From assembly GCA_026936105.1 (NCBI GenBank), contig JAIXKI010000020.1, forward strand, positions 1 through 64,000: a DNA stretch of 64,000 nucleotides. The letters run 5' to 3'. The notes under the pieces were generated by a model. That model saw only the letters and a program-made list of their open reading frames with translations. It was not told the DNA's origin and did not search any database. Position 1 is the first letter of the stretch. The number at the start of each line of letters is the position of its first letter. Of this stretch, positions 17,316 through 27,054 are shown in pieces. A program made the position numbers and the translations under genes. Source of the DNA: Chitinophagales bacterium (GTDB taxonomy: Bacteria; Bacteroidota; Bacteroidia; Chitinophagales; Chitinophagaceae).

Positions 17316-17765
17316 ATGGATACTAAAACAAAAATCATACTGAGCCGCTCATCGGACTGGAGAAACAGGTACAGAAGTTATAAGGTGATGATCAATGGAG
17401 CGGAAGCCGGTTCCATAAAAAATGCCAGCGCTGAAGAATTTCTCGTTCAGCCGGGAAACAATTCTATTCAATGCAGCATGGGCTGGTACAAAAGCAAACC
17501 TTTTTCAATGGAGGTCAGGGAAGGAGAAACAGCATACCTGTCCGTCCGTTCCGCCATGAAATATTTCTGGCCATTCTATATTGCTTTACTTGCCGGGTTG
17601 TTTATGTTATTTTTCTTTCAGAAAAGGCCGGACAGGCCGGAATGGATCGTTCCGCTGGCATGGGTGCTGATTATTCCCGGGTTCCTGTATAACCTTTATT
17701 ATACTACACTGGGCCGTAAAAGCTATTTCGTGATCGGTAAGGATACAAAAAATATTTTTGCATAA
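17316..17765 (+). CDS. Small membrane protein of unknown function
   Basis: 149 residues. The first 75 look like a beta-rich soluble domain (SSDWRNRYRSYKVMINGAEAG) and are followed by two closely spaced membrane segments (about 86-102 and 110-127) and a short tail. I do not recognise a family. It starts 61 bases after aspartate kinase and may be cotranscribed with it. Confidence 0.75.
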   Translation: MDTKTKIILSRSSDWRNRYRSYKVMINGAEAGSIKNASAEEFLVQPGNNSIQCSMGWYKSKPFSMEVREGETAYLSVRSAMKYFWPFYIALLAGLFMLFFFQKRPDRPEWIVPLAWVLIIPGFLYNLYYTTLGRKSYFVIGKDTKNIFA

Positions 17766-17771
17766 ACAGGG

Positions 17772-17793
17772 CAGCCCCGCATTTGCGGGGCTG
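17772..17793. terminator. Bidirectional hairpin between convergent genes
   Basis: Perfect 9-bp GC-rich stem CAGCCCCGC / GCGGGGCTG with loop ATTT. It lies between the convergent unknown gene and queA. There is no strong T run on either strand, so termination strength is uncertain. Confidence 0.65.
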
Positions 17794-17816
17794 AAATAGA
17801 TTTTCGGGAATTCATT

Positions 17817-18866
17817 CTAAATGATCAGCAACGCATCCCCATAGCTGAAAAAGCGATATTTATCCTTGATAGCTTTTTTGTATGCTTCCATGGCCAGTTC
17901 ATAACCGGCAAAGGCGCAGGTCATGATCAGCAGGCTTGTTTTGGGCAAATGAAAATTGGTGACCAGCGCATCGGCAATATTGAAATCATAAGGCGGATGA
18001 ATGAAAATATTGGTCCATCCTTCTGAAGGTTTTAAAAGTTTTTCTGCCGTAAAAGATGATTCCATTGCTCTCATGGTAGTGGTGCCAATAGAACAGATCC
18101 TGTGCCCGTATTCCTTGGCACGGTTTACTGTTTTGCAGGCAACTTCATCAATGTGGTAATATTCTGCATCCATTTTGTGCTTGCTGAGGTCTTCCACTTC
18201 TATCGGCCGGAAAGTGCCGAGGCCTGTATGTAACGTGACTTCAGCAAAACGGATACCTTTTATCTCAAGCCGCTTGATCAGTTCTTTACTGAAGTGCAAT
18301 CCGGCAGTAGGAGCAGCCACGGCTCCTTCATATTTTGCATAGACAGTTTGAAAACGCTCTTTGTCCTCTTCATCCGGTTTGCGCTTGATGTAGCGGGGCA
18401 ATGGAGTTTCGCCCAGTTTTTCCAGCATAGCACGGAAGTCTTCTTCAGTTCCTTCCCAAAGAAAACGGATAGTGCGTCCGCGGCTTGTTGTGTTGTCTAT
18501 CACTTCTGCCACGAGTTCTTCGGCATCGCCAAAATATAATTTGTTGCCCACACGGATCTTGCGGGCTGGGTCCACGATCACATCCCAAAGCCTGTTAGGT
18601 TTATTGAGTTCCCTGAGCAGGAATACTTCGATCTTGGCGCCGGTTTTTTCCTTGCGTCCGTACATGCGGGCGGAAAAGACTTTGGTGTTGTTGACCACAA
18701 ACACATCCTTGTCATCGAAATAATCAATGATATCCCGGAAATGCTTGTTTTCCATCTGGCCGGTGTGGCGGTGTACCACCATCATGCGTGCATCTTCACG
18801 TCTTTTTGTAGGGTATTGTGCGATCAGGTTGAGCGGAAGGTCGAATCGGAACTGTGAAAGCTTCAT
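17817..18866 (-). CDS. queA: S-adenosylmethionine:tRNA ribosyltransferase-isomerase
   Basis: 349 residues. QueA adds the ribosyl part of SAM to preQ1 at the wobble base of tRNAs, making epoxyqueuosine. The N-terminal [12 protein letters not shown], the AAPTAGLHF block and the C-terminal [16 protein letters not shown] are all family signatures, and length is normal. A -7 box lies upstream at 18998-19005. Confidence 0.96.
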   Translation of the reverse strand: MKLSQFRFDLPLNLIAQYPTKRREDARMMVVHRHTGQMENKHFRDIIDYFDDKDVFVVNNTKVFSARMYGRKEKTGAKIEVFLLRELNKPNRLWDVIVDPARKIRVGNKLYFGDAEELVAEVIDNTTSRGRTIRFLWEGTEEDFRAMLEKLGETPLPRYIKRKPDEEDKERFQTVYAKYEGAVAAPTAGLHFSKELIKRLEIKGIRFAEVTLHTGLGTFRPIEVEDLSKHKMDAEYYHIDEVACKTVNRAKEYGHRICSIGTTTMRAMESSFTAEKLLKPSEGWTNIFIHPPYDFNIADALVTNFHLPKTSLLIMTCAFAGYELAMEAYKKAIKDKYRFFSYGDALLII

Positions 18867-18997
18867 GAGTGTATTGTTTTATCTCATGACTGTGCCGGGT
18901 GGGTTCAACTGAAGATTTTCTGCCAAATCTCCGGCCTTACGGCGCCGGACTGGTCATGGTTTACATTCTTATAAAAGCCGGATGCTTTTAAAGTCGG

Positions 18998-19005
18998 CAA
19001 AGGTA
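18998..19005 (-). promoter_or_regulatory. -7 box upstream of queA
   Basis: TACCTTTG on the minus strand fits TAnnTTTG and lies about 130 bases before the queA start. No clear -33 element. Confidence 0.4.
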
Positions 19006-19098
19006 TAACATTCAAAATGAATTCTGGTTTAATTTTTTTCATTTTTCGGGCACTTCTTTAAAAGAGATAAACAATATCTCTCAGTCCCGGCCGCAAAG

Positions 19099-20811
19099 TC
19101 ATGCAACAATGCCTCTCGGTATGGAAGCTATGAGTCTTTTGGTGTAGTCAGAAACAGGATCGGTGTAAACTTTATCTGCCGGCCCTGTCTCTTCGATCTT
19201 TCCTTTGTTCATCACCATGATCCGGTCGCTGATATAGTGCACTACAGACAGATCATGCGATATGAAGATGATGGTGAAGCCGTATTCTTTTTTCAGATCG
19301 TTCAGCAAATTCAGCACCTGTGCCTGCACACTTACATCCAGCGCTGATACGGATTCATCGCACACCAGGAATGAAGGCGACAGCGCCAGCGCCCGGGCAA
19401 TAACGATCCGTTGCCTTTGCCCTCCTGAAAATTCATGAGGATATCTTGAAAAATGTTCTGCTTTCAATCCCACTTTCTCCAGCAGTTCCACCACTTTTTC
19501 TTTTCTTGCTTTTTGCCCCGAAACGATGCCATGTACTTTCAGGGGTTCGGTGATGGAAGAGCCTATCGTCAGCCTGGGGTTCAGTGAGGAATAGGGATCC
19601 TGAAAAACGATCTGGATATTTTTACGAAGTGAAATCAGATCTTCTTTTTTCTGAAGGGTGAGATCAATATGGTCATAAAAGATCTTTCCTGAAGTAGGCT
19701 CTATCAGACGAAGTAATGTCCTTCCTAAGGTGGTTTTGCCGCAACCGCTTTCGCCTACAAGCCCTAAAGTTTCTCCCCGGAAAACTTCGAAACTCACATC
19801 ATCAACTGCCCGGTTGTAACTGAGAGGCTTACCAAAAAAATTCTTTTTGGAAGGGAACCAGACTGAAAGATTTTCTGCACGAAGCAGGACAGAATTTTCA
19901 CTATGAATATTTTGTTCCTTGTTTATGACTGCTGTTTTTGAAATATGGACACGGGCACTGTCATCCGTATTCAAAAAATCACTGACCACCGGCAGCCTTT
20001 CTGTTTTTTTGTGATTGGCAGGCCTGCATGCCATCAAAGCTTTGGTATAAGGATGTTTTGCATGCAGGAACAAATCCCTGACCGGCCCTTGCTCCACGAT
20101 TCCCCCGTGATACATCACCATGGCTCTGCCGGCAATTTCACCAACCAGCCCCAGGTCGTGGGTGATGAAAATGACTCCCATATCGGATTGCTGTTGCAAT
20201 TCTTTGATCAGTTCCAGAATGGCTTTCTGTACGGTCACGTCCAGTGCGGTAGTGGGTTCATCACAGATAAGCAGAGAAGGCTCGCAGCTCATTGCCATTG
20301 CTATCATCACTCTTTGCTTTTGCCCTCCGCTGATCTGATGCGGATAGCGGTTGAAAATATTGGCCGGCTCGGGCAATTTCACTTTTTGAAACCAGCTGAT
20401 CGTTTTCTCTTTTGCCTGTTCAAAAGAAATTTTCTGATGCCTCTGTATGGCTTCGGCTACCTGCATTCCGCAGGTCAGGACCGGATTCAGAGAGGTCATC
20501 GGTTCCTGGAAGATCATGGCAATTTTATTTCCTCTTAATTCCTGGAGGAAAGAAGCATCTTTTTGCAGAAGATCCTCCTGAGTGTTTTCATTTTCCGAAA
20601 ACAGGATTTGCCCGGAACTGAACCGTGCAGAATGGGGTAGCAGTTGCAAAATGGAAAGAGAGGTGACCGACTTTCCTGATCCAGATTCACCCACCAGCGC
20701 AACGATTTCACCCCGGTGTACATCGAAAGAAATATTTTTTAATGCGGGAATCTTACCGTTCTCCGATACGAATTCAACAGAAAGATCCTTTATTGAAAGA
20801 AGAGGTGACAT
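19099..20811 (-). CDS. Peptide ABC transporter, fused tandem ATPases
   Basis: 570 residues with two complete ABC ATPases, as in GsiA/YejF and DppD-DppF fusions. Half one has GESGSGKS (about 40) and SGGQKQR; half two has GESGCGKT and SGGQRQR. Each half ends in an oligopeptide/dipeptide transporter C-terminal segment. It would power uptake of peptides or similar solutes, but no permease or binding protein is adjacent. Its start overlaps the AMP nucleosidase stop by one base (TGATG), so it is translated downstream of that gene. Confidence 0.92.
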   Translation of the reverse strand: MSPLLSIKDLSVEFVSENGKIPALKNISFDVHRGEIVALVGESGSGKSVTSLSILQLLPHSARFSSGQILFSENENTQEDLLQKDASFLQELRGNKIAMIFQEPMTSLNPVLTCGMQVAEAIQRHQKISFEQAKEKTISWFQKVKLPEPANIFNRYPHQISGGQKQRVMIAMAMSCEPSLLICDEPTTALDVTVQKAILELIKELQQQSDMGVIFITHDLGLVGEIAGRAMVMYHGGIVEQGPVRDLFLHAKHPYTKALMACRPANHKKTERLPVVSDFLNTDDSARVHISKTAVINKEQNIHSENSVLLRAENLSVWFPSKKNFFGKPLSYNRAVDDVSFEVFRGETLGLVGESGCGKTTLGRTLLRLIEPTSGKIFYDHIDLTLQKKEDLISLRKNIQIVFQDPYSSLNPRLTIGSSITEPLKVHGIVSGQKARKEKVVELLEKVGLKAEHFSRYPHEFSGGQRQRIVIARALALSPSFLVCDESVSALDVSVQAQVLNLLNDLKKEYGFTIIFISHDLSVVHYISDRIMVMNKGKIEETGPADKVYTDPVSDYTKRLIASIPRGIVA

Positions 20812-21581
20812 CAGAATTTCAGGTGCCTTACCGTAAGCCCGTTGTTGATAAGTTGTTTTAAAGAATCAATTCCGATTTTCAGATGGCGTTCCACATATTG
20901 CGCCGTAACTTTTTTATCGCTGGCAGCGGTCTTTACACCTTCGGGTATCATGGGCTGATCGCTTACCAGCAGCAGCGCCCCGGTCGGGATCTTATTGAAG
21001 AAACCCACAGAAAAGATCGTTGCTGATTCCATGTCAATGGCATAAGCCCTGATCTTGCGCAAGTAGGCTTTGAACTGCTCATCATGTTCCCAAACTCTGC
21101 GGTTGGTGGTGTAAACGGTACCCGTCCAGTAGTTGACTTTGTAATCACGTATAGTGGTGGAAACGGCTTTTTGAAGTGCGAATGCCGGTAATGCAGGCAC
21201 TTCAGCAGGAAAGTAGTCATTGGAAGTACCTTCCCCTTTTATCGCTGCAATCGGAAGAATGAGATCGCCGATCTTGTTTCTTTTTTTCAGTCCTCCGCAT
21301 TTACCCAGAAACAAAACAGCTTTTGGATTTATTGCTGTAAGAAGATCCATGATCGTCGCTGCCGAAGGGCTTCCCATACCGAAGTTGATAATGGTGATAT
21401 TGCCTGCAGTGGCACATTCCATAGGATGATCTTTGCCATATACTTTTACTTTGTTCCAACGGGCAAACATTCGTACATAATTGTTGAAGTTGGTCAGTAA
21501 AATATATTTTCCGAATTGATTCAGCCCTTTGCCGGTATAACGGGGCAGCCAGTCTTTGACGATCTCTTCTTTTGTTTTCAT
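20811..21581 (-). CDS. AMP nucleosidase
   Basis: 256 residues of the PNP/UDP phosphorylase fold; hydrolyses AMP to adenine and ribose 5-phosphate. Seen motifs: [24 protein letters not shown] and [15 protein letters not shown], the last carrying the family's MESA nucleoside-binding motif. This is the short Bacteroidota form, lacking the N-terminal domain of E. coli Amn. It is the first gene of a pair with the ABC ATPase. Confidence 0.88.
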   Translation of the reverse strand: MKTKEEIVKDWLPRYTGKGLNQFGKYILLTNFNNYVRMFARWNKVKVYGKDHPMECATAGNITIINFGMGSPSAATIMDLLTAINPKAVLFLGKCGGLKKRNKIGDLILPIAAIKGEGTSNDYFPAEVPALPAFALQKAVSTTIRDYKVNYWTGTVYTTNRRVWEHDEQFKAYLRKIRAYAIDMESATIFSVGFFNKIPTGALLLVSDQPMIPEGVKTAASDKKVTAQYVERHLKIGIDSLKQLINNGLTVRHLKF

Positions 21582-21675
21582 AAATGCGAATTTAATTAAT
21601 TACCGTAACCTTTCTGAAAAGAGAAATTATATCATGCAGAAACGGATAAATAAAACTGAATTGTACTTTTGAAAC

Positions 21676-22116
21676 ATGATCGGGATTCGATATCCGGAAC
21701 CGGAGTTTAAAATCAGGCGGGAGGCAGAAAAAGAATTCATCTTTGATCCTTTGCGAAAGAAATGGGTGGCTTTGACACCCGAAGAATGGGTGCGTCAGAA
21801 TTTTATTCAATACCTTCTGAAAGTAAAACAGTATCCCCGGGAGATGATCGCCATTGAAAAAGAGATCCGGCTGGGAGAAATGAAAAAGAGATTTGACTTG
21901 CTGGTGTACAGTTCCGGCATGAAACCGTGGATGCTGATTGAATGTAAATCGGGTGACGTGAAACTGGATGATAAGGTATTGGGCCAGATCATCCGTTACC
22001 ATGCGGCGGTACCGGTTTCCTTCCTTATTATCACTAACGGAAATTTTTGTTTCGGGTTTTCTAAAATGAATAATACGTTGATTCCGCTTGTAGAGATACC
22101 CGAATATGGCAGTTGA
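21676..22116 (+). CDS. HsdR N-terminal-like PD-(D/E)XK domain protein
   Basis: 146 residues. It resembles the stand-alone type I restriction HsdR N-terminal (HSDR_N) domain common in Bacteroidota. A nuclease-like core is visible: RFDLLVY followed by MLIECKSG. No restriction or specificity subunit is nearby, so it is unlikely to be part of a working type I system. It is monocistronic, divergent from the AMP nucleosidase gene. Confidence 0.85.
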   Translation: MIGIRYPEPEFKIRREAEKEFIFDPLRKKWVALTPEEWVRQNFIQYLLKVKQYPREMIAIEKEIRLGEMKKRFDLLVYSSGMKPWMLIECKSGDVKLDDKVLGQIIRYHAAVPVSFLIITNGNFCFGFSKMNNTLIPLVEIPEYGS

Positions 22117-22206
22117 TAAACTTTGTAGATAAGAGTAAGTATTCTATAAGAAGTAACAGGAAGATATAAAAGAAGGGCGACTGTTTTGCCACCCTTATAC
22201 TGAAGT

Positions 22207-22914
22207 TTAGATATCAAATACTTTTTCATCAATGGGAACATTGAGTTGAATATCCGTGATTTTGACTTCCTGAAATACCTGGCCTTCGATCTTTTGTGTC
22301 TGGGTCATGCTGAATTTAATACCGTTGAAATCTTTATAATCACTGTAGTAACTGTCAATATTAGTACTTTGCCCCATAATTTCTTTTGTACTTGAATATT
22401 TCAGAAGCAGGTAATCTTTTGAGCTGATATAATAAAAAGATTCTTTTCCGGTGTCATTCCTGGTTAGTTTGATTTTAAAGCAATTCACCCCATCCACATC
22501 TTCCTGTCCGAGAAGTTCGGCCTTAAGGTCACGCTCTTTATAATTCATTAAGGGAGTGACAAGGATCGCTTCATCTTTCAGGTCTGTCAGATCATCACCG
22601 GTGACTTCAACAGGCGTGGTTGCTCCTGCAAGGGGATTGATGGCCCATCCCTTTCCGTCTTTATAAATATTGGTGATGGTTTGTCCCATTACTTCTACAT
22701 CGGTACGGACCGCTTTGCCATTGATGATCTGAATGGTCAACGGAAGGTCCATGCCCTGAGTCGAGGCATTCCCCGTCATTTTAACCGTTTTTACTGCACT
22801 GCGAATTTGCACACCTCCCACCGCATCGGAATATTTTTGAATGATCTCTTCCAAAGATTGTGATTGAGCTTTAATGAATGTAAAGCTTAACAAGAGTAAA
22901 AGTATCTTTTTCAT
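22207..22914 (-). CDS. LolA-like outer-membrane lipoprotein-sorting family protein
   Basis: 235 residues with a signal peptide (MKKILLLLLSFTFIKAQSQS). The periplasmic part, with VKMTGNASTQGMDLPLTIQ and later INGKAVRTD, resembles the LolA/LolB-like beta fold of Bacteroidota proteins annotated as outer-membrane lipoprotein-sorting. The ligand is not known. A -7 box TATCTTTG lies just upstream (22935-22942). Confidence 0.75.
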   Translation of the reverse strand: MKKILLLLLSFTFIKAQSQSLEEIIQKYSDAVGGVQIRSAVKTVKMTGNASTQGMDLPLTIQIINGKAVRTDVEVMGQTITNIYKDGKGWAINPLAGATTPVEVTGDDLTDLKDEAILVTPLMNYKERDLKAELLGQEDVDGVNCFKIKLTRNDTGKESFYYISSKDYLLLKYSSTKEIMGQSTNIDSYYSDYKDFNGIKFSMTQTQKIEGQVFQEVKITDIQLNVPIDEKVFDI

Positions 22915-22934
22915 TTTTTCATTTTTAAACTTTG

Positions 22935-22942
22935 CAAAGATA
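22935..22942 (-). promoter_or_regulatory. -7 box before the LolA-like gene
   Basis: TATCTTTG on the minus strand matches TAnnTTTG and lies 21 bases before the start codon. Confidence 0.55.
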
Positions 22943-22970
22943 AAGGTCTTTGCGGGCAGTGAAGAAATAA

Positions 22971-23194
22971 AAAAGGAGTTGTATCAGAAGTAAGAAAATC
23001 ACTTCTGCGATCGCATAAGTGATGACCCGGGTTGCAAAAAAGTGCGTGGGTCTTTGCGAGGCAATAAAAGAAAGATGCATTGTGTGAAGTCAGGCGTATT
23101 GCCGAAGCAAACTGCACTCAGGGCAGATCGTTTCGTTCCTCGCGATGGCCCTACAAATAAAAAAGAGGCTATCTTAACTTTTGAGATAGCCTCA
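22971..23194 (-). repeat. Dispersed intergenic repeat, copy B
   Basis: Reverse-orientation partner of 14234-14460, fully intergenic between the LolA-like gene and the glutamate dehydrogenase gene. On the minus strand it begins at the dehydrogenase terminator hairpin and runs away from it, exactly as copy A does after ssb. Estimated by eye at 80-85% identical over its length. Confidence 0.9.
23164..23194 (-). terminator. Terminator after glutamate dehydrogenase gene
   Basis: Stem GAGGCTATCT / AGATAGCCTC with a short loop; on the minus strand it is followed by TTTTTT. The stem sequence differs from the ssb terminator but position in the dispersed repeat is the same. Confidence 0.8.
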
Positions 23195-23220
23195 TTCTTG
23201 TACTAAGCAATTTGTTTTGT

Positions 23221-24639
23221 TTATGGAAAAATTCCCAACTCGGCATAGCTGGTGCCCACTTTGTTGATGGCAACCACATAAGCTGCCGTACGCATATCCG
23301 GGATTTTCGGATTGCTTTTCCACATATTCATGATCTCATGGGTAGCAGAACTCATGGTTTCTTCAAGGCCGCTATACACCAGGTCCACTTCATCGGGGCC
23401 ATGCAAAATAAAATTTCGTTCTCCTTCTTTAACTTTTTTACCACTCAGTTCTTCCATCTGACTGAGAATATGTGTGTTGAGGTTTTCAGTGAATCGTTTT
23501 TCAAGACGGCCGTAACGAACGTGGCTCAGATTTTTCAGCCATTCAAAGTATGAAACGGTCACACCGCCTGCATTCAGGTACATATCCGGAACTACCAGGA
23601 TTCCTTTTTTAATGAACACTTCATCTGCTTCAGGTGTCAAAGGACCGTTGGCTGCTTCGCCAATGATCTTAGCTTTTACTCTCGGAGCGTTCTCTCCGTT
23701 GATCACGTTTTCTAAAGCTGCAGGAATCAGAATATCACATTCCATTTCCAGCATATCGCTTGACTTTTCAAAATTCTTAGCTCCCGGGAAGTTCAGTATT
23801 GATCCCGTTGTCTTACGATGCTGCACCACAGCTTCCACATCCAGGCCATTCTCACTCCAGATGGCTCCTTCATATTCGGCAAGGCCGATGATCTTTGCTC
23901 CGCCGTTCTGGAAAAATTTTGCGGTATTGTATCCTACATTTCCTAATCCCTGTACAGCCACACGCTTACCTTCCACTCCTGTTGACAATCCGTATTTATC
24001 CATAATGTCTTTCATGTGGCATACTTCACGTAAGCCAAAGAATACGCCAAGACCTGTTGCTTCACGCCTTCCGCGAACGCCACCTTGTGTTACCGGTTTG
24101 CCGGTAACGCATCCGGCTGCATCTATCTCGCCGGGATGCATAGCGCTGTAGGTATCGAGTATCCATGACATTTCTCTTTCACCGGTTCCGTAATCGGGGG
24201 CAGGAACATCGGTGCCAGGCCCGATAAAATTTTTCTTAATCAGTTCTGCCGTATAGCGGCGGGTGATCTTTTCCAGCTCGTATGCTGAATATTTTTTTGG
24301 ATTGATCTTGATGCCGCCTTTTCCGCCACCGAAAGGAACATTCACAATGGCGCATTTGTAAGTCATCAATGCGGCTAAGGCCATCACTTCATCCTGATTT
24401 ACTTCCGCAGCAAAACGGATTCCTCCTTTACAGGGAGTTTTATGATGCGAGTGCTGCACCCTGTATGCTTCGATCACTTCAATGCTTCCGTCATCCCTTT
24501 TGATGGGGAATCTCATTTGATAAACTGCATTGCAAATTTTTATTTGTTCCAGAATGCCGGATTCCCATTTGGTGAATTCAGCTGCTTTGTTAAAGCTTTT
24601 TTCAACGGCGCCAAAGAAGCTGTAATGTTTATCTGCCAT
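23221..24639 (-). CDS. Glu/Leu/Phe/Val dehydrogenase (glutamate dehydrogenase type)
   Basis: 472 residues. Interconverts glutamate and 2-oxoglutarate plus ammonia, or acts on branched amino acids. The substrate-side block PCKGGIRF, the catalytic-lysine region NVPFGGGKGGI and the dinucleotide-binding VQGLGNVGYNTA are clear. A -strand terminator follows. Length is somewhat above the 420-450 usual for this family owing to an extended C-terminus. Confidence 0.93.
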   Translation of the reverse strand: MADKHYSFFGAVEKSFNKAAEFTKWESGILEQIKICNAVYQMRFPIKRDDGSIEVIEAYRVQHSHHKTPCKGGIRFAAEVNQDEVMALAALMTYKCAIVNVPFGGGKGGIKINPKKYSAYELEKITRRYTAELIKKNFIGPGTDVPAPDYGTGEREMSWILDTYSAMHPGEIDAAGCVTGKPVTQGGVRGRREATGLGVFFGLREVCHMKDIMDKYGLSTGVEGKRVAVQGLGNVGYNTAKFFQNGGAKIIGLAEYEGAIWSENGLDVEAVVQHRKTTGSILNFPGAKNFEKSSDMLEMECDILIPAALENVINGENAPRVKAKIIGEAANGPLTPEADEVFIKKGILVVPDMYLNAGGVTVSYFEWLKNLSHVRYGRLEKRFTENLNTHILSQMEELSGKKVKEGERNFILHGPDEVDLVYSGLEETMSSATHEIMNMWKSNPKIPDMRTAAYVVAINKVGTSYAELGIFP

Positions 24640-24714
24640 GATTTAAAATTTTATTTAAGCAATCGTTTTTATGATGAGCAAAGCAGCCTTCTTAGAGTAA
24701 GCTGCTTCGTTCTT

Positions 24715-24942
24715 TTACTGTTTTGTCTCTTTTTCCAGTTTACTGATCTTCCGGTCCACACGCATCATATACAGCAACAGGCCAATGAGGATGGTCAGCA
24801 TCACCGCTACTACGACATAAATACGGCCGTTGCTGCGCATGGTATCTTCCATATTCACCGTCTTGTTCCCGTCTTGTCCTAAAACAGCAATACTGACAGA
24901 GAAGAAAAATAAAAAGGAAAATATCTTTTTGTAAAGTTTCAT
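24715..24942 (-). CDS. CcmD-like small membrane protein
   Basis: 75 residues from ATG 24942 (MKLYKKIFSFLF), which overlaps the stop of the ccmC gene (ATGA). A signal-like first segment, a short polar part with NMEDTMRSNGRIYVVVAVM, and a second membrane segment followed by a charged RKISKLEKE tail match the CcmD-family pattern in Bacteroidota. CcmD stabilises the CcmC-CcmE complex of heme delivery. A longer start exists but would overlap ccmC substantially. Confidence 0.75.
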   Translation of the reverse strand: MKLYKKIFSFLFFFSVSIAVLGQDGNKTVNMEDTMRSNGRIYVVVAVMLTILIGLLLYMMRVDRKISKLEKETKQ

Positions 24943-25658
24943 TGCATCATCTTTTTTTCTTTCAAAATGTTTATCCTGATCTTCAGTGTTGTGATCCATA
25001 CTCCCAACAAAGTCCAGCCAACTACCGCAGGATAAAAGACCATCAGCATCCTCGGATCAATATCTCTGGTGTCGAGGGCAGGATTTCCGGATTGTCCTCC
25101 AGGATGGAGGCTGGGCAATAGCCTGGGCACGATCCATATCGTCGGGAACAGCATGGCAAATGCAAAAATATTATACACCGCACTGATCCTTGCTCTTTTG
25201 TCTATGTCAGTAATGGAATCTCTGAGTATCAGGTAAGCAAAGTAAATGAGAAGTGCTATGGCAGTACCGATAAGCTTTGGCTCTCTGGCTACGGCGCTGA
25301 ATGACTGGAAAGAAGGGTTGTTGGGATCAGCCCAGGTATAGCTCATCCAGATGGCGCCGGTAAAATATCCTAACAGCCCGAATATGATTCCGACCGTAGC
25401 ATATTGTCGGGCATATATATCATATTTAAGATTGAAATTCCTCAGGTAGCGGATGGAGTTTACCAGAGAGATGATGAAAAGAGTCATCATGCAAAACCAC
25501 ATACCTACATGAAAGTATAGATTTCTTATGGTCTCCTCTAATGCCGGAAGATGAGGAACATCCAGTAAGAGGCCGCAAACAAAGGTGTAGATCAGTAACA
25601 AAGCGCTTGCGATCTTCCACCAGGACCTTCGCATATAATTTTTTTCGCCGGTTATCAT
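24939..25658 (-). CDS. ccmC: CcmC/CcsA-type heme-handling protein for cytochrome c maturation
   Basis: 239 residues with six membrane segments. Conserved heme-ligand type histidines are seen in YFHVGMW (about 50) and SLHPGGQSGNP (about 185), as in CcmC. The tryptophan-rich loop is shortened or diverged (GAIWMSYTWADPNNPS) and lacks a full WGTWWVWD. It should pass heme toward the periplasmic chaperone. Cotranscribed with the CcmD-like gene and probably part of a ccm cluster with ccmB. Confidence 0.88.
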   Translation of the reverse strand: MITGEKNYMRRSWWKIASALLLIYTFVCGLLLDVPHLPALEETIRNLYFHVGMWFCMMTLFIISLVNSIRYLRNFNLKYDIYARQYATVGIIFGLLGYFTGAIWMSYTWADPNNPSFQSFSAVAREPKLIGTAIALLIYFAYLILRDSITDIDKRARISAVYNIFAFAMLFPTIWIVPRLLPSLHPGGQSGNPALDTRDIDPRMLMVFYPAVVGWTLLGVWITTLKIRINILKEKKMMQ

Positions 25659-25696
25659 ATCCTAAAACGAAACATCTGCACTCAACAAAAGTGGTG

Positions 25697-25704
25697 CAAA
25701 GTTA
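25697..25704 (-). promoter_or_regulatory. -7 box upstream of ccmC
   Basis: TAACTTTG on the minus strand fits TAnnTTTG, 38 bases before the ccmC start. This suggests ccmC-ccmD can be transcribed separately from tdk-ccmB. Confidence 0.5.
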
Positions 25705-25743
25705 GGGGAGGTGCGGATAGTAAAAAAATTAAGCAATGAACGG

Positions 25744-26400
25744 CTAATCTTTCCACAGGAACGGAAACAATATTACCGCAAGCAGAATTACCATCAGATC
25801 CAGTGCAATTAACAACAGTATTGTATCTGCGGGAATTGCAAGCGATGGGTCAAAAGCAGCATTGGACAAGCGCATCAATAACAGCAGTTGTGGTATTATA
25901 AGCGGAAAACCTAATATCGCCATTATCGCTGCGTTTTGCTGAGCTTTGGCTGCAATGGCTGCCAGGAATGTGAACACCAGGCTCAGGCTCCAGCCCCCCA
26001 GCAACACCAGGCCTATGAAAGCTCCAGTCTTTTGAATCGGGTTCCTTAAAAATAAAATAAATAACACAAGGCTCAGAAGGCTCATGATCAGCATCAATAA
26101 TGAATTGAATAAGAGTTTTGACAAAACAAAATCCCTCGGTCCTGCTATGGAATAAAAATAGAGCATCCGGTGCCGGCTCTCCTGTAAAAAACTTTTTGCC
26201 ACTGCATTGATGCAAATGAATAATTGAATGATCCAGAACAAACCATTCCACACCTTAGGCTCCGGTTCTTCAATGGCCAGGTATAATACAAAGGTGGTTG
26301 CTACAATATATAAGAGTACCCCGTAAAAGTTGTACTGCTGCCGTAACTCCAGCAGGAGATCCTTTTTCAGTAACGTATAAATATGATTGAGCGATCTCAC
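25744..26400 (-). CDS. ccmB: Heme exporter protein B
   Basis: 218 residues, six membrane segments, of the CcmB family: the permease subunit of the CcmAB ATPase in cytochrome c maturation. Motifs: [10 protein letters not shown] at the start and LFIFLRNP-like loops. The start is GTG, overlapping the tdk stop (GTGA). No ccmA is adjacent in the window. Confidence 0.88.
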   Translation of the reverse strand: MRSLNHIYTLLKKDLLLELRQQYNFYGVLLYIVATTFVLYLAIEEPEPKVWNGLFWIIQLFICINAVAKSFLQESRHRMLYFYSIAGPRDFVLSKLLFNSLLMLIMSLLSLVLFILFLRNPIQKTGAFIGLVLLGGWSLSLVFTFLAAIAAKAQQNAAIMAILGFPLIIPQLLLLMRLSNAAFDPSLAIPADTILLLIALDLMVILLAVILFPFLWKD

Positions 26401-26969
26401 AATTTTCCTTCGTTATAGCATTTCCTGCATCTGGGTTCGTATGAATCTTTGGCGCCCAGCATTACCTGCTCTGGATTGGCCACTTTGCGGTAAGAATAAT
26501 TCGCAATGTTGCCGCACTTGACGCAGATCGCATGCACTTTGGTCACATAATCTGCTTTTGCCATGATGGTGGGCATAGGTCCGAATGGGTTTCCGAGGTA
26601 ATCCATGTCCAGTCCGGCCACGATCACCCTGATGCCCCGGAGCGCCAGCTGGTCACACACATAGGGAAGCTGATCATCAAAAAACTGAGCTTCATCAATA
26701 CCGATCACGTCCACATCCTGGGCCATCAGCAAAATGTTTTGAGAATTGTCCACGGGAGTGGATTGTATGGCGTTGGTGTCATGAGAAACGATTTTGGTCT
26801 CATCATAGCGAACGTCTATTGATGGTTTGAATATCTCCGCTTTCAGATTGGCGATTTTCACTCTTTTTAACCTTCTGATCAGTTCTTCTGTCTTGCCGCT
26901 GAACATGGAACCACAGATCACTTCGATCCACCCGCGGCGTTCTCCTCTGTAATTGGGTTCGATAAACAT
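26397..26969 (-). CDS. tdk: Thymidine kinase
   Basis: 190 residues. Phosphorylates thymidine for salvage. P-loop [10 protein letters not shown] (about 20-30), the Walker-B-like IGIDEAQFF and two zinc-binding pairs (CVKC and CRKC) mark a type II bacterial TK. Translationally coupled to ccmB at its end, a pairing common in Bacteroidota. Confidence 0.96.
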   Translation of the reverse strand: MFIEPNYRGERRGWIEVICGSMFSGKTEELIRRLKRVKIANLKAEIFKPSIDVRYDETKIVSHDTNAIQSTPVDNSQNILLMAQDVDVIGIDEAQFFDDQLPYVCDQLALRGIRVIVAGLDMDYLGNPFGPMPTIMAKADYVTKVHAICVKCGNIANYSYRKVANPEQVMLGAKDSYEPRCRKCYNEGKL

Positions 26970-27054
26970 TGTTAAGATTTATATTTTCGGTTGGCCTGCC
27001 TGATATAATTTCAAAACAGTTTGTAATTTTAAGCTTTCCGTCAAAAATACCATA

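Noticed and set aside
21676-22116. Part of a type I restriction system
   Set aside because: Stand-alone 146-residue domain without HsdM, HsdS or helicase genes nearby.
23612-24151. 179-codon antisense frame inside the glutamate dehydrogenase gene
   Set aside because: Opposite-strand shadow with Ser/Pro/Thr bias typical of reverse reading of a coding gene.
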